Source: Megaustenia siamemsis
Lineage: Eukaryota > Mollusca > Gastropoda > Stylommatophora > Ariophantidae
DNA length: 64,000 nt
Reading direction: 5' to 3'
NCBI GenBank assembly: GCA_032433765.1
Contig: JAVIAB010000025.1
Span: 35,486,782 to 35,550,781, forward strand
Positions 21,905 through 31,785 of this stretch are shown in pieces (positions within the stretch are counted from its first letter, which is position 1; each line of letters starts with the position of its first letter). A program made the position numbers and the translations under genes. The notes under the pieces are model-generated. The model worked only from the letters and a program-made list of their open reading frames with translations. It did no database searches and was not told where the DNA came from.

Positions 21905-22195
21905 CGCCTCGATCGTTCTCTAACATTGCCTCGATCGTTCTTTAACATTGCCTCCAGCGTTCTTTAACATTGCCTCCAGCGTTCTGTAACATTGCCTCGA
22001 TCGTTCTTTAACATTGCCTCGATCGTTCTTTAACATTGCCTCCAGCGTTCTGTAACATTGCCTCGATCGTTCTTTAACATTGCCTCCAGCGTTCTCTAAC
22101 ATTCCCTCGATCGTTCGTTAACATTGCCTCCATCGTTCTTTAACACTGCCTCCAGCGTTCTCTAACATTCCCTTGCTCGTTCTCTAACATTTTCA
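21905..22195. repeat. 22-bp minisatellite (left arm)
   Basis: Unit TCTTTAACATTGCCTCCAGC plus GT, alternating with a TCGATCG version, about 13 copies. The mirror copy is 23,865-24,150. The arms share the order of unit variants, so the array existed before the arms separated or is kept alike by gene conversion. Confidence 0.9.
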
Positions 22196-22509
22196 TTAGT
22201 TGGAGTCTTTGTGTTGCCTTCTTAGTGAGATTCTCTACGTGTTTCTTCAGGCTCAATTGTCAGTCTAGTTGTATTCCTAAAAAATCTACTTCCATACTGA
22301 TACTAGTTAGACACAATGATCAGATAGTTACATCCAAATCGCAAACATTTTACCCCAGAACACAAAAATTTAGGGTCATACTAAAAAAGTCGACCTAAAA
22401 ATCCCAAAGGGCAGAAACTTAGGAGGCAAGGGCAGAAACCTAGGAGGCAGGGCAGAACCTAGGAGGCGAGGGCAGAAACCAAAGAGGCAAGGTCAGAAAT
22501 CTAGGAAGT

Positions 22510-22674
22510 TTGACTCGCGCACCAGTTTGGCACAATGCACCAATAGACATCCCCATACCAAAAAAAAAAAAAAATTTACTTAAAAATCACTTTTATGATT
22601 GTTACGCCCCTTACGAATGCTGATTGTTACGCCCTTTACGAATGTGCATTGTGCCAAACTGGTGCGCGTGTCAA
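22510..22674. repeat. Small inverted repeat in the foldback loop
   Basis: 22,510-22,540 and 22,644-22,674 are 31-bp inverted copies (core CGCGCACCAGTTTGGCACAA) with one mismatch. Right next to it, 22,675-22,722 has TGCATGTTTTTGCACGGTGC and GGTTTTGGTG, resembling the GCACC-rich zone near the tips of the large element. It may be an independent small foldback or a remnant of the original element ends. Confidence 0.75.
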
Positions 22675-22719
22675 ACTTGTGCATGTTTTTGCACGGTGCA
22701 AATCTCGTGCGGTTTTGGT

Positions 22720-22970
22720 GTAACTTTTAGATGAGTGTGGGAGTAGATTTTTATGGTTTTGAGGTCGACTTTTTTAATATGAGTCTATATTTATTTTGTT
22801 CTGTGGGTAAATTGTTAGTGATTTGGCCAAACTTTTTTTTTTGGGCTTTAGAAATAACGAACGGTTCGATGTGTCTAACTAGTATGAGAATGAGAGTAGC
22901 TTTTTGAAGAAACACGTAGAGAATCTCACTAAGAAGGTAATACAAAGACTCCAAATAATGAAAATGTCTG
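22720..22970. repeat. Loop segment repeated at 23,650-23,860
   Basis: Shares GTCGACTTTTTTA, GTGTCTAACTAGTAT and GAAGAAACACGTAGAGAATC with 23,650-23,860 in the same orientation, and more weakly with 24,165-24,310. The loop is therefore a partial extra copy of arm sequence, not unique DNA. Confidence 0.75.
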
Positions 22971-24334
22971 ACCTTGCCTCTTTGGTTTCTGCCCTCGCCT
23001 CCTTGTTTTCTAACACAGCTTCCTAGATTTCTGACCATGCCTCCTAGGTTTCTGACCTTCCCTCCTTGTTTTCTAACACAGCTTCCTAGATTTCTGACCA
23101 TGCCTCCTTGTTTTCAGCCTTTGCTTCCTAGGTTTCTGCCCTTGTCTCCTAGGTTTCTGCCCTCGCCTCTTAGATTTCTGACCTTCCCTCCTTGTTTTCT
23201 CACCTTGCCTACTTGTTTTCTAACACAGCTTCCTAGATTTCTGACCATGCCTCCTAGGTTTCTGACCTTCCCTCCTTGTTTTCTAACACAGCTTCCTAGA
23301 TTTCTGACCTCCCCTCCTTGTTTTCAGCCTTTGCTTCCTAGGTTTCTGACCTTCCCTCCTTGTTTTCAGCCTTTGCTTCCTAGTTTTCTGACCTTCCCTA
23401 AATTGACGAAGACAACTTTTGAAATAGCATATGAGGGACAAAAGTTCCGATAGGTGAGCATGTCCTTTCTGACCTTCCCTCCTTGTTTTCTAACACAGCT
23501 TCCTAGATTTCTGACCATGCCTCCTAGGTTTCTGACCTTCCCTCCTTGTTTTCTAACACAACTTCCTAGATTTCTGACCTTGCCTCTTTGGTTTCTGCCC
23601 TCGCCTCCTAGGTTTCTGCCCTTGCCTCCTAAGTTTCTGCCCTTTGGGATTTTTAGGTCGACTTTTTTAGTATGACCCTAAATTTTTGTGTTCTGGGGTA
23701 AAATGTTTGCGATTTGGATGTAACTATCTGATCATTGTGTCTAACTAGTATCAGTATGGAAGTAGATTTTTTAGGAATACAACTAGACTGACAATTGAGC
23801 CTGAAGAAACACGTAGAGAATCTCACTAAGAAGGCAACACAAAGACTCCAACTAATGAAAATGTTAGAGAACGAGCAAGGGAATGTTAGAGAACGCTGGA
23901 GGCAGTGTTAAAGAACGATGGAGGCAATGTTAACGAACGATCGAGGGAATGTTAGAGAACGCTGGAGGCAATGTTAAAGAACGATCGAGGCAATGTTACA
24001 GAACGCTGGAGGCAATGTTAAAGAACGATCGAGGCAATGTTACAGAACGCTGGAGGCAATGTTAAAGAACGCTGGAGGCAATGTTAAAGAACGCTGGAGG
24101 CAATGTTAAAGAACGATCGAGGCAATGTTAGAGAACGATCGAGGCGTGATTTGGTCTAACTTTTTTTTTTTTTTTGGAGTTTGGAAGTAATTATCTGTTT
24201 GATGTGTCTAACTTTTATGAGTATGGGAGTAGATTTGTATGGTTTTAAAGTCGACTTTTTAATATGACCCTAAATTTGTGTGTTATGGTGGTAAAATCTT
24301 AGTGATTTATTTTGTTTTGGTTTACCATGAATGT

Positions 24335-24385
<51 letters not shown>

Positions 24386-24646
24386 TCGCTGGTTGATACT
24401 TTGTGTGGTTTGATGCTAGGACCTGAAGGGCTGATGATGGTGTTGAGGGTGGCACATGATGATGATAGGACTTGAAGGGTGATGTTGAGGCACAAGATGA
24501 TAGTGTTGAGGCACATGATGCTAGTGTTGAGGGTGGCACATGATGCTAGTGTTGAGGGTGGCACATGATGATGATAGGACATGAAGGGATGATGGTGTTG
24601 AGGGTGGCACATGATGATGATTTTTATTTGACTTGACCATGAATGT

Positions 24647-24689
<43 letters not shown>

Positions 24690-25116
24690 TCGCTGGTTGA
24701 TACTTTGTGTGGTTTGATGCTAGGACCTGAATGGCTGATGATGGTGTTGAGGGTGGCACATGATGATGATAGGACTTGAAGGGTGATGTTGAGGCACAAG
24801 ATGATAGTATTGAGGCACATGATGCTAGTGTTGAGGGTGGCACATGATGCTAGTGTTGAGGGTGGCACATGATGCTAGTGTTGAGGGTGGCACATGATGA
24901 TGATTTTTATTTGACTTGAGTTAGCTTGGATATGTGATAGAGAGAGAGAGAGAGAGAGAGAGAGGATGGTGTTGAGGGTGGCACATGATGATGATAGGAA
25001 GGGTGATGAGGGTGGATGATGATGATGATAGTGTTGAGGGTGGCACATGATGATGATGTGTCAATTTGTGTGGCTTGGTGATGATTTTTATTTGACTTGA
25101 GTTAGCTTGGATATGC

Positions 25117-25153
<37 letters not shown>

Positions 25154-25237
25154 TGTTGAGGGTGGCACATGATGATGATGTGTCAATTTGTGTGGCTTGG
25201 TGATGATTTTTATTTGACTTGAGTTAGCTTGGATATG

Positions 25238-25281
<44 letters not shown>

Positions 25282-25546
25282 GTGTTGAGGGTGGCACATG
25301 ATGATGATAGGAAGGGGTGATGAGGGTGGATGATGATGATGATAGTGTTGAGGGTGGCACATGATGATGATAGGAAGGGGTGATGAGGGTGGATGATGAT
25401 GATGATAGTGTTGAGGGTGGCACATGATGATGATGTGTCAATTTGTGTGGCTTGGTGATGATTTTTATTTGACTTGAGTTAGCTTGGATATGCGATAGAG
25501 AGAGAGAGAGAGAGAGGATGGTGTTGAGGGTGGCACATGGCGTTAA

Positions 25547-25753
25547 GGTAGTCTCGAAAACGCTTATGCTAACATCAACTACACGCCCTTTTCTGTTAAC
25601 CAAGGGGACCTCACTCTTGTTAATCAGACGACAGCTCCGGCAGCCAGTATGGATGACCAGGATGTTTCAGCCAAGTCCTCGATTACCTATTCCAGCTTTG
25701 ATCAAGGTTTTGTCAAAATGGAGGGCGGTTGTGTAGGAAACCCAGACGGTTAA
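25547..25753 (+). CDS. Captured terminal-exon-like frame (right arm copy)
   Basis: The 68-codon frame has ordinary amino-acid composition amid low-complexity sequence. It reads GSLENAYANINYTPFSVNQG, then DLTLVNQTTAPAASMDD, then SITYSSFDQGFVKMEGG, ending NPDG-stop. AG dinucleotides at 25,546-25,547 and 25,550-25,551 could be acceptors, but no good pyrimidine tract precedes them. Downstream, 25,754-25,800 is A+T-rich with ATTAATAAAATTG (a poly(A) signal), as for a last exon with 3' UTR. I do not recognise the protein; the YxNxxY-type tyrosines and polar composition would suit a cytoplasmic tail. It looks like a host gene fragment carried by the foldback element. Confidence 0.5.
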   Translation, partial: GSLENAYANINYTPFSVNQGDLTLVNQTTAPAASMDDQDVSAKSSITYSSFDQGFVKMEGGCVGNPDG

Positions 25754-26498
25754 AATTATCAGCATCCGGACAGTAATATATATATGATGTATTAATAAAA
25801 TTGTGAAATATAGAATTTTTTGTTTTGCTTTACATTGAATGAGAAAGAGCGAGCGTCACTATTTAATATTAGCACACCTTACTAACCGACACATGATGAT
25901 GTTGGTAGCGATAACACACACGACCAATAATCTTTCCCCAAGAACCGCTATCCTGGCACATGATGTTAGCGATACTACAATAACACACCTGTGTCAACCA
26001 ACTCGTTCCCGCCCGCGCGCTAGTCGTATTTTCCTATCAATGACCACGATTCCTTGACAATAATAAGCGATTTTTCCTAACAATAGCATTCCTCAAGTAC
26101 CACTAGCCCAGTCAACAAAAGCTGCCATGTCATTCCAGTTTCTTGACTTAACATACAGTTTTCCGTCAGTATTTACAGTTAACTTATTTTTTTCATAGTT
26201 TTTATTATTTCGCCTTTTTTTAAAATCAGTTTTATCACATTTAACTATATTTCTTAACGTTTTGAAACATTTCGTATTTTTTATTTATCACTTTCACATA
26301 CTCTTTTAAAATACTCTTTCACAAATTTCTAACACGAGCGAGGCGATCACCGGACACGGAGCGACGATCACCGGACACGGATTAGCACCGAGTCTCTATT
26401 GAATTTACCTGCAGTTAAGCTCTCAGGAACACAGGAGACCGTTCGACAAAACTAACCTTTCAATGTTATTGCTTGTCAGCATTTTTTTTTTTACATGT

Positions 26499-26549
26499 TG
26501 CCTGGCCTGTCACGTAGTAGACCCGTGTTCGAATCCTGAAGGGAGACTG
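26499..26549 (+). other. tRNA-Asp-like 3' half (right arm)
   Basis: Mirror of 19,541-19,591. It includes the CTGTCAC anticodon-loop-like heptamer and a B box-like GTGTTCGAATCC. The 5' half is absent. Confidence 0.55.
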
Positions 26550-26988
26550 TTTTTTTTTTATTTTTAATAATTCTGAGTTTACTTTCACAAATACATATTT
26601 TTTAAATAATTCTGAATTTTTACTTTCACAAATATACTCTTTTAAAATACTCTTTCACAAATATTTTCATCTAACACACAGCGAGAGCATATCACCGGAC
26701 AATAAGCCGATTAGCACACGATCTTTTGAATTTACCTGAGTTAAGCTCTCAGTAACAGTAGACCGTTTCGACAAACTGACGAACCCCAAAAAAAAAAAAA
26801 ATTCCCCCCCCCAAAAAAAATAATGAAGTTCGAAAAAATCGCGAATTCGAAAAAAAAAAAAATTTTTTTTTTTTTTTTTTTTTGCACCGTTTTGGTGCAT
26901 GTTTCGTGCAAAGTCGGTGCCAAATCTATTGTCTTTCGGTGCATGTTATTCCACTTTTAGGGTGGGTTCACAGCCACTACTACTACTA

Positions 26989-28840
26989 GTGTTGTATCTA
27001 TGGACCAATGGATTTTCCTCAGTCTACTATATTCAGTGCAGTCTTGAAGTACGTGTTCAGCAGTCTGGAGTGCCTGTAGTGTTGTCTCTATGGACCAATG
27101 GATTTTCCTCACTACTATAATCAGTGCAGTCTTGAAGTACGTGTTCAGCAGTCTGGAGTGCCTGTAGTGTTGTCTCTATGGACCAATGGATTTTCCTCAC
27201 TACTATAATCAGTGCAGTCTTGAAGTATGTGTTCAGCAGTCTGGGGTGCCTGTAGTGTTGTATCTATGGACCAATGGATTTTCCTCAGTCTACTATATTC
27301 AGTGCAGTCTTGAAGTACGTGTTCAGCAGTCTGGAGTGCCTGTAGTGTTGTCTCTATGGACCAATGGATTTTCCTCACTACTATAATCAGTGCAGTCTTG
27401 AAGTATGTGTTTAGCAGTTTGGAGTGCCTGTAGTGTTGTCTCTATGGACCAATGGATTTTCCTCACTACTATAATCAGTGCAGTCTTGAAGTATGTGTTC
27501 AGCAGTCTGGGGTGCCTGTAGTATTGTCTCTATGGGCCAATGGATTTTCCTCAGTCTACTATATTCAGTACAATCTTGAAGTATGTGTTCAGCAGTCTGG
27601 GGTGCCTGTAGTGTTGTCTCTATGGGCCAATGGATTTTCCTCAGTCTACTATATTCAGTACAATCTTGAAGTATGTGTTCAGCAGTCTGGGGTGCCTGTA
27701 GTGTTGTATCTATAAACCAATGGATTTTCCTTAGTCTACTATATTCAGTGCAGTCTTGAAGTATGTGTTCAGTAGTCTGGCGTGCCTGTAGTGTTGTATC
27801 TATCTATCTACCAACTTACCTACCTACCTACCTAATCTATCTATCTATGTATTGTCCTTTCGAGCCAAAGACGGCACATAGGGCAGAACCACAATCTTAA
27901 AAACAGAAACCTTGCGTGCCAAAATGGCACATATTGCAGAGATCACTGCTTCCAAAATCTATGGCTCTGTTTCCATAACAATACTTTTTACAATGACAGC
28001 TTGTCAAGCCATCGATCAACCTCCTTAGTCGCCTCTTATGACATGTCTGGAATGTCACAGTGTCACTATTCTTTACTCCCTCATAATGAGGCCCTGGTAA
28101 CACACGGGAAGTTGTATCTATGGACCAATGGATTTTCCTCAGTCTACTATATTCAGTACAGTCTTGAAGTATGTGTTCAGCAGTCTGGGGTGCCTGTAGT
28201 GTTGTATCTATGGACCAATGGATTTTTCTCAGTCTACTATATTCAGTACAGTCTTGAAGTATGTGTTCAGCAGTCTGGGGTGCCTGTAGTGTTGTATCTA
28301 TGGACCAATGGATTTTCCTCAGTCTACTATATTCAGTACAGTCTTGAAGTATGTGTTCAGGAGTTTGGGGTGCCTGTAGTGTTGTATCTATGGACCAATG
28401 GATTTTCCTCAGTCTACTATATTCAGTACAGTCTTGAAGTATGTGTTCAGCAGTCTGGGGTGCCTGTAGTGTTGTATCTATGGACCAATGGATTTTTCTC
28501 AGTCTACTATATTCAATACAGTCTTTAAGTATGTGTTCAGGAGTTTGGGGTGCCTGTAGTGTTGTATCTATGGACCAATGGATTTTCCTCAGTCTACTAT
28601 ATTTAGTACAGTCTTGAAGTATGTGTTCAGCAGTCTGGGGTGCCTGTAGTGTTGTATCTATGGACCAATGGATTTTCCACAGTCTACTATATTTAGTACA
28701 ATCTTGAAGTATGTGTTCAGCAGTCTGGGGTGCCTGTAGTGTTGTATCTATGGACCAATGGATTTTCCTTAGTCTTCTATATTCAGTACAGCCTTGAAAT
28801 ATGTGTTCAGCAGTCTAAGACGCCTGTGCACATATGCATG
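26989..28840 (-). repeat. 90-bp minisatellite grown from the zinc region of an RNase H-type LINE
   Basis: About 20 units; the full unit is 90 bp, and some are 84 bp lacking GTCTACTATATT. On the minus strand the unit reads in frame QTAEHILQDCTEYSRLRK, then IHWSIDTTLQAP, a Cys/His region found at the C-terminus of I/Jockey-like LINEs. The single-copy relative is at 49,930-50,030 (and in the other 3.1-kb units). Because 90 is a multiple of three, both strands stay open over long stretches. Confidence 0.88.
27803..28110 (-). mobile_element. SINE with RTE-like 3' tail, inserted in the 90-bp array
   Basis: Flanked by GTTGTATCTAT at 27,792-27,802 and 28,111-28,121, though the right copy also belongs to an array unit. 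Reading the minus strand, it starts TTCCCGTGTGTTACCAGGGC, contains GTCATAAGAGGCGACTAAGG and ends GGCTCGAAAGGACAATACAT plus an ATAG/AGGT tail. That end closely resembles the 3' end of the RTE LINEs (GGCTCGAAAGGTCAATAGAT), suggesting the SINE uses RTE machinery. No clear pol III boxes were found. Confidence 0.75.
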
Positions 28841-29009
28841 TAGTTTTAGGTGCCGATCTTGAATTTTGTATACATGTGACTGGAGTCAATTGTGTCCTGT
28901 TCTGAGGCGTATAAATGATGTGTTCCCATCTATTCATATTATGAAAGGCATCCTGATTTGGGGCTTGTGGTCCTCCGATTGATTTGATTATCTGTTTCTT
29001 CTGATGGTA
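28840..29009 (-). pseudogene. RNase H-type LINE remnant right of the 90-bp array
   Basis: Matches 50,040-50,218 (GATCTTGAATTTTGTA, then TGTTCCCATCTATTCATAT, then GATTTGATTATCTGTTTCTT). It ends abruptly at GATGGTATG, where BovB-like RT sequence begins on the other strand, giving the same kind of LINE-to-LINE junction as in the 3.1-kb units but at a different point. Confidence 0.75.
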
Positions 29010-29190
29010 TGAGTTTGAGAGACAAGATCAGTAATGAAGAACTGAGAAAACAAGCTAAGGAATAATTCCCAGTAGAGTACATAAAGAAGCAACAGGTACA
29101 ATGTTTTGGCCATGTGATATGACATAACGACCAAAACACAACATATAAAGCATTCAATAAACATTATGAGAACAGACCAAAGGGCTTTAC
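29010..29190 (+). pseudogene. BovB-like RT C-terminal fragment
   Basis: Reads SLRDKISNEELRKQAKE, stop, FPVEYIKKQQVQCFGHVI, stop, then NTTYKAFNKHYENRPKG. It is the same protein region as in the 3.1-kb units at 49.3 kb (SLRDKVRNEELRKKARNN). It runs into the 55-bp array at the KDGLMEY/RWIDGILE codons. Confidence 0.8.
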
Positions 29191-29815
29191 AACAGGAGTG
29201 TAAAAGATGGATTGATGGAATATTAGAAAAACAAGGAAACACAACAACAGGAGAGTAAAAGATGGATTGATGGAATATTAGAAACACAAGGAAACATAAC
29301 AACAGGAGAGTAAAAGATGGATTGATGGAATATTAGAAACACAAGGAAACATAACAACAGGAGAGTAAAAGATGGATTGATGGAATATTAGAAACACTAG
29401 GAAACATAACAACAGGAGAGTAAAAGATGGATTGATGGAATATTAGAAACACTAGGAAACATAACAACAGGAGAGTAAAAGATGGATTGATGGAATATTA
29501 GAAACACAAGGAAACATAACAACAGGAGAGTAAAAGATGGATTGATGGAATATTAGAAACACAAGGAAACATAACAACAGGAGAGTAAAAGATGGATTGA
29601 TGGAATATTAGAAACTCAAGGAAACATAACAACAGGAGAGTAAAAGATGGATTGATGGAATATTAGAAACACAAGGAAACATAACAACAGGAGAGTAAAA
29701 GATGGATTGATGGAATATTAGAAACACAAGGAAACAAAACAACAGGAGAGTAAAAGATGGATTGATGGAATATTAGAAACACAAGGAAACATAACATCAG
29801 GAGAGGCCAAGGGAA
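29185..29815 (+). repeat. 55-bp minisatellite grown from LINE codons
   Basis: Eleven units of AACAACAGGAGAGTAAAAGA, TGGATTGATGGAATATTAGA, AACACAAGGAAACAT. The single-copy source is visible at 49,520-49,575, which encodes RWVDGILEALGNITATEA. The array ends at GGAGAGGCCAAGGGAAGAGT (29,805) where the LINE continues (REANGRVK, YLCSTLKE-like). Confidence 0.9.
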
Positions 29816-29949
29816 GAGTTAAATACCACAAAACTATATCTCTGCTCAACGCTGAAAGAAAAATCTGAATGGAAACTAGAAGATCATTTTGAGAAATTTG
29901 ATTGTTAAGATTCTATGACATTGTAACATATCATGACTTGTTTTCACAG

Positions 29950-30073
29950 ACAATACGGCTACTTCTCTCCCACGACGCTAATGTGAACATAACGGACTAG
30001 AATCATATGTTACCTCTGTCACTGGCTGTAGCCATACAATGACCAGATGTAGTTGAATTTCTTATCGAAGAAG
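29950..30073 (+). pseudogene. Ankyrin-repeat pseudo-exon
   Basis: Bounded by TTTTCACAG and GTCAGT. One frame reads TIRLLLSHDANVNITD, stop, NHMLPLSLAVAIQ, stop, PDVVEFLIEEG. The LLL.H.A.VN, LPL.LAV and .VVEFLIE.G blocks match the ankyrin-repeat consensus over about one and a third repeats. Two in-frame stops make it non-coding as it stands. No neighbouring exons of the same gene were recognised with confidence. Confidence 0.7.
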
Positions 30074-30309
30074 GTCAGTTTATTTCTAACAAATTATTAG
30101 AAGAGACTGATTAGAATAAAACATTTGTTTTTTTACTTCCAGCTTTATATCTCTGAAGTCCACAGGGACAGAATATTTGTATTAATATCACTTATTCCTA
30201 TTTTTCACTCCAAGGTATCCCTTTCTATATTTGCAGGCATTCTCCAACTTTAGAGGTACTCCCAAATTTTAATCTTTAAGAATTTTTTTTTTTGGATAGA
30301 TTTCTACCT

Positions 30310-31165
30310 ATCAGTTTAGTCCATGCAGTGGTCATTATCATCCTCCTTTCTACTCCTTTCTGTTTCCTATCAGTTTAGTCCATACAGTGGTCATTATCAT
30401 CCTCCTTTCTACTCCTTTCTGTTTCCTATCAGTTTAGTCCATACAGTGGTCATTATCATCCTACTCCTTTCTGTTTCCTATCAGTTTAGCCCATACAGTG
30501 GTCATTATCAACCTACTCCTTTCTGTTTCCTATCAGTTTAGCCCATACAGTGGTCATTATCAACCTACACCTTTCTGTTGTCCTATCAGTTTAGCCCATA
30601 TACAGTGGTCATTATCAACCTACACCTTTCTGTTGTCCTATCAGTTTAGCCCATATACAGTGGTCATTATCAACCTACTCCTTTCTGTTGTCCTATCAGT
30701 TTAGCCCATACAGTGGTCATTATCAACCTACACCTTTCTGTTTCCTATCAGTTTAGCTCATACAGTGGTCATTATCAACCTACTCCTTTCTGTTGTCCTA
30801 TCAGTTTAGTCCATACAGTGGTCATTATCAACCTACTCCTTTCTGTTGTCCTATCAGTTTAGTCCATACAGTGGTCATTATCAACCTACTCCTTTCTGTT
30901 TCCTATCAGTTTAGCCCATACAGTGGTCATTATCAACCTACTCCTTTCTGTTTCCTATCAGTTTAGTCCATACAGTAGTCATTATCAACCTACTCCTTTC
31001 TGTTGTCCTATCAGTTTAGTCCATACAGTGGTCATTATCAACCTACTCCTTTCTGTTTCCTATCAGTTTAGTCCATACAGTGGTCATTATCAACCTACTC
31101 CTTTCTGTTTCCTATCAGTTTAGTCCATACAGTGGTCATTATCAACCTACTCCTTTCTGTTTCCA
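30310..31165. repeat. 53-bp minisatellite, about 16 copies
   Basis: Unit CTATCAGTTTAGTCCATACA, GTGGTCATTATCAACCTACT, CCTTTCTGTTTC; variants have TTGTCC for TTTCC and CATATACAG for CATACAG. The first two units are longer (CATCCTCCTTTCTACTCC). Confidence 0.9.
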
Positions 31166-31234
31166 ACTGCCAAGATTTCTTTAACATGCCCAGAGTGCAC
31201 ACGGAGGCCTCCAGTCTTTTGCTGTTATCCAACA

Positions 31235-31600
31235 GGTCTAGACTTTGAATCTCACTCCCAAGAGAAGAGGCAAAAGTGCCTCACAGCAGCAGAGCTGGAA
31301 GTTGTCAGCGACCCACAGCTGGTGGTTTGCACCAGGACCGATGAACCAGAACCACCCAGATCCTGCTCCACCTCTCTGTGGTGCCTCCAGAAACAGACCA
31401 ACCTGTCTAGTCTGGCCAAGTGAGTAGGGATCGAAGAGGGATGACAACCCGTCACTCAAAAATGGTGTGCTGAAGTCGGATGTGTTGGGCTAAAAGGCGC
31501 AAATATCACGGTTATACTGCACACCACAACGCACTACAGACACGCCCACTTAACATCCTCTTAAGGACGGATGACAAAGAGGTGTGACCTTTAGTCATCG
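31235..31600. repeat. Interspersed repeat family A, copy 2
   Basis: Shares CTCTGTGGTGCCTCCAGAAA, AACCTGTCTAGTCTGGCCAA, GAAGTCGGATGTGTTGGGC and GGACGGATGACAAAGAGG with 48,178-48,430. It is longer at the left than copy 3, including CCACAGCTGGTGGTTTGCAC. Short open frames on either strand are not shared. Confidence 0.75.
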
Positions 31601-31785
31601 GATGAATGTAAACATCAACTACTAAGAGAGTGGGGTGGATAATGCAATGATAAAACCACAGCTTCAATGCGGGAACTTCCCACCATCTGGTGGGATTTGT
31701 CCTCAGTGCCTTGTTGTCCATAAACTGACGTTTGACCTCTACAGCCATCAGAACATCTGTTAAGTTATAATGTTTCGTAGCCAAA
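31600..31785. other. Flank of family A repeat
   Basis: No gene recognised. The minus-strand frame 31,512-31,784 straddles the repeat and has no known product. The phrase CCCACCATCTGGTGGGATT is a short imperfect palindrome. Confidence 0.3.

Larger units (their letters stand above)
19100..22510. repeat. Left arm of the foldback element
   Basis: Order from the tip: GGCTGTGAACCCACC tip, a GCACC-rich zone (19,143-19,208), A and T runs, a direct repeat of about 160 bp (19,311-19,470 and 19,640-19,790, sharing GAGAGCTTAAC and TGTCCGGTGAT), a tRNA-Asp-like half, a 3'-exon-like frame, a CT/CATC-rich array, a 22-bp array and a CCTAGGTTTCTG-type array edge. Confidence 0.85.
22420..23645. repeat. TTTCTGACC minisatellite across the loop
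   Basis: Units vary on CCTAGGTTTCTGACCTTCCC and TCCTTGTTTTCTAACACAGC, lengths 22 to 45 bp. It forms the edge of both arms (22,420-22,500 and 23,560-23,645) and much of the loop (22,970-23,560). The long FLT/PRF-rich plus-strand frames here are low-complexity artefacts. Confidence 0.85.
19100..26988. mobile_element. 7.9-kb foldback element with 3.4-kb inverted arms
   Basis: The left arm (19,100-22,510) is the reverse complement of the right arm (23,560-26,988), running from the tips TAGTAGTAGTAGTGGCTGTG to the 1.05-kb loop. Mirror coordinates sum to 46,088-46,090 over the outer 1.5 kb and to about 46,050-46,070 near the loop, so total indel difference is a few tens of bases, mostly in CT runs. 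Translated stretches of 72 codons are identical between arms. It is inserted in an RNase H-type LINE copy, with a short flank duplication (GTGT, possibly AGTGTT/TGTGTT). No transposase was recognised, so it would be non-autonomous. An inverted segmental duplication is the alternative, but the matched flanks favour insertion. Confidence 0.85.
23560..26988. repeat. Right arm of the foldback element
   Basis: Reverse complement of 19,100-22,510, with the same components in mirror order. The tip reads GGTGGGTTCACAGCCACTAC and ends CTACTACTA at 26,988. The (GA)n blocks differ slightly in length from the left arm's (CT)n blocks. Confidence 0.85.

Noticed and set aside
22974..23675. PRFLT/CFLTQ-rich frames of 159 and 73 codons
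   Set aside because: Low-complexity translation of the loop minisatellite.
28001..28528. Plus-strand 175-codon frame with LYLWTNGFSSVYYIQYSLEV repeats
   Set aside because: It is the opposite strand of the 90-bp LINE-derived array; the minus strand carries the LINE zinc-region codons.
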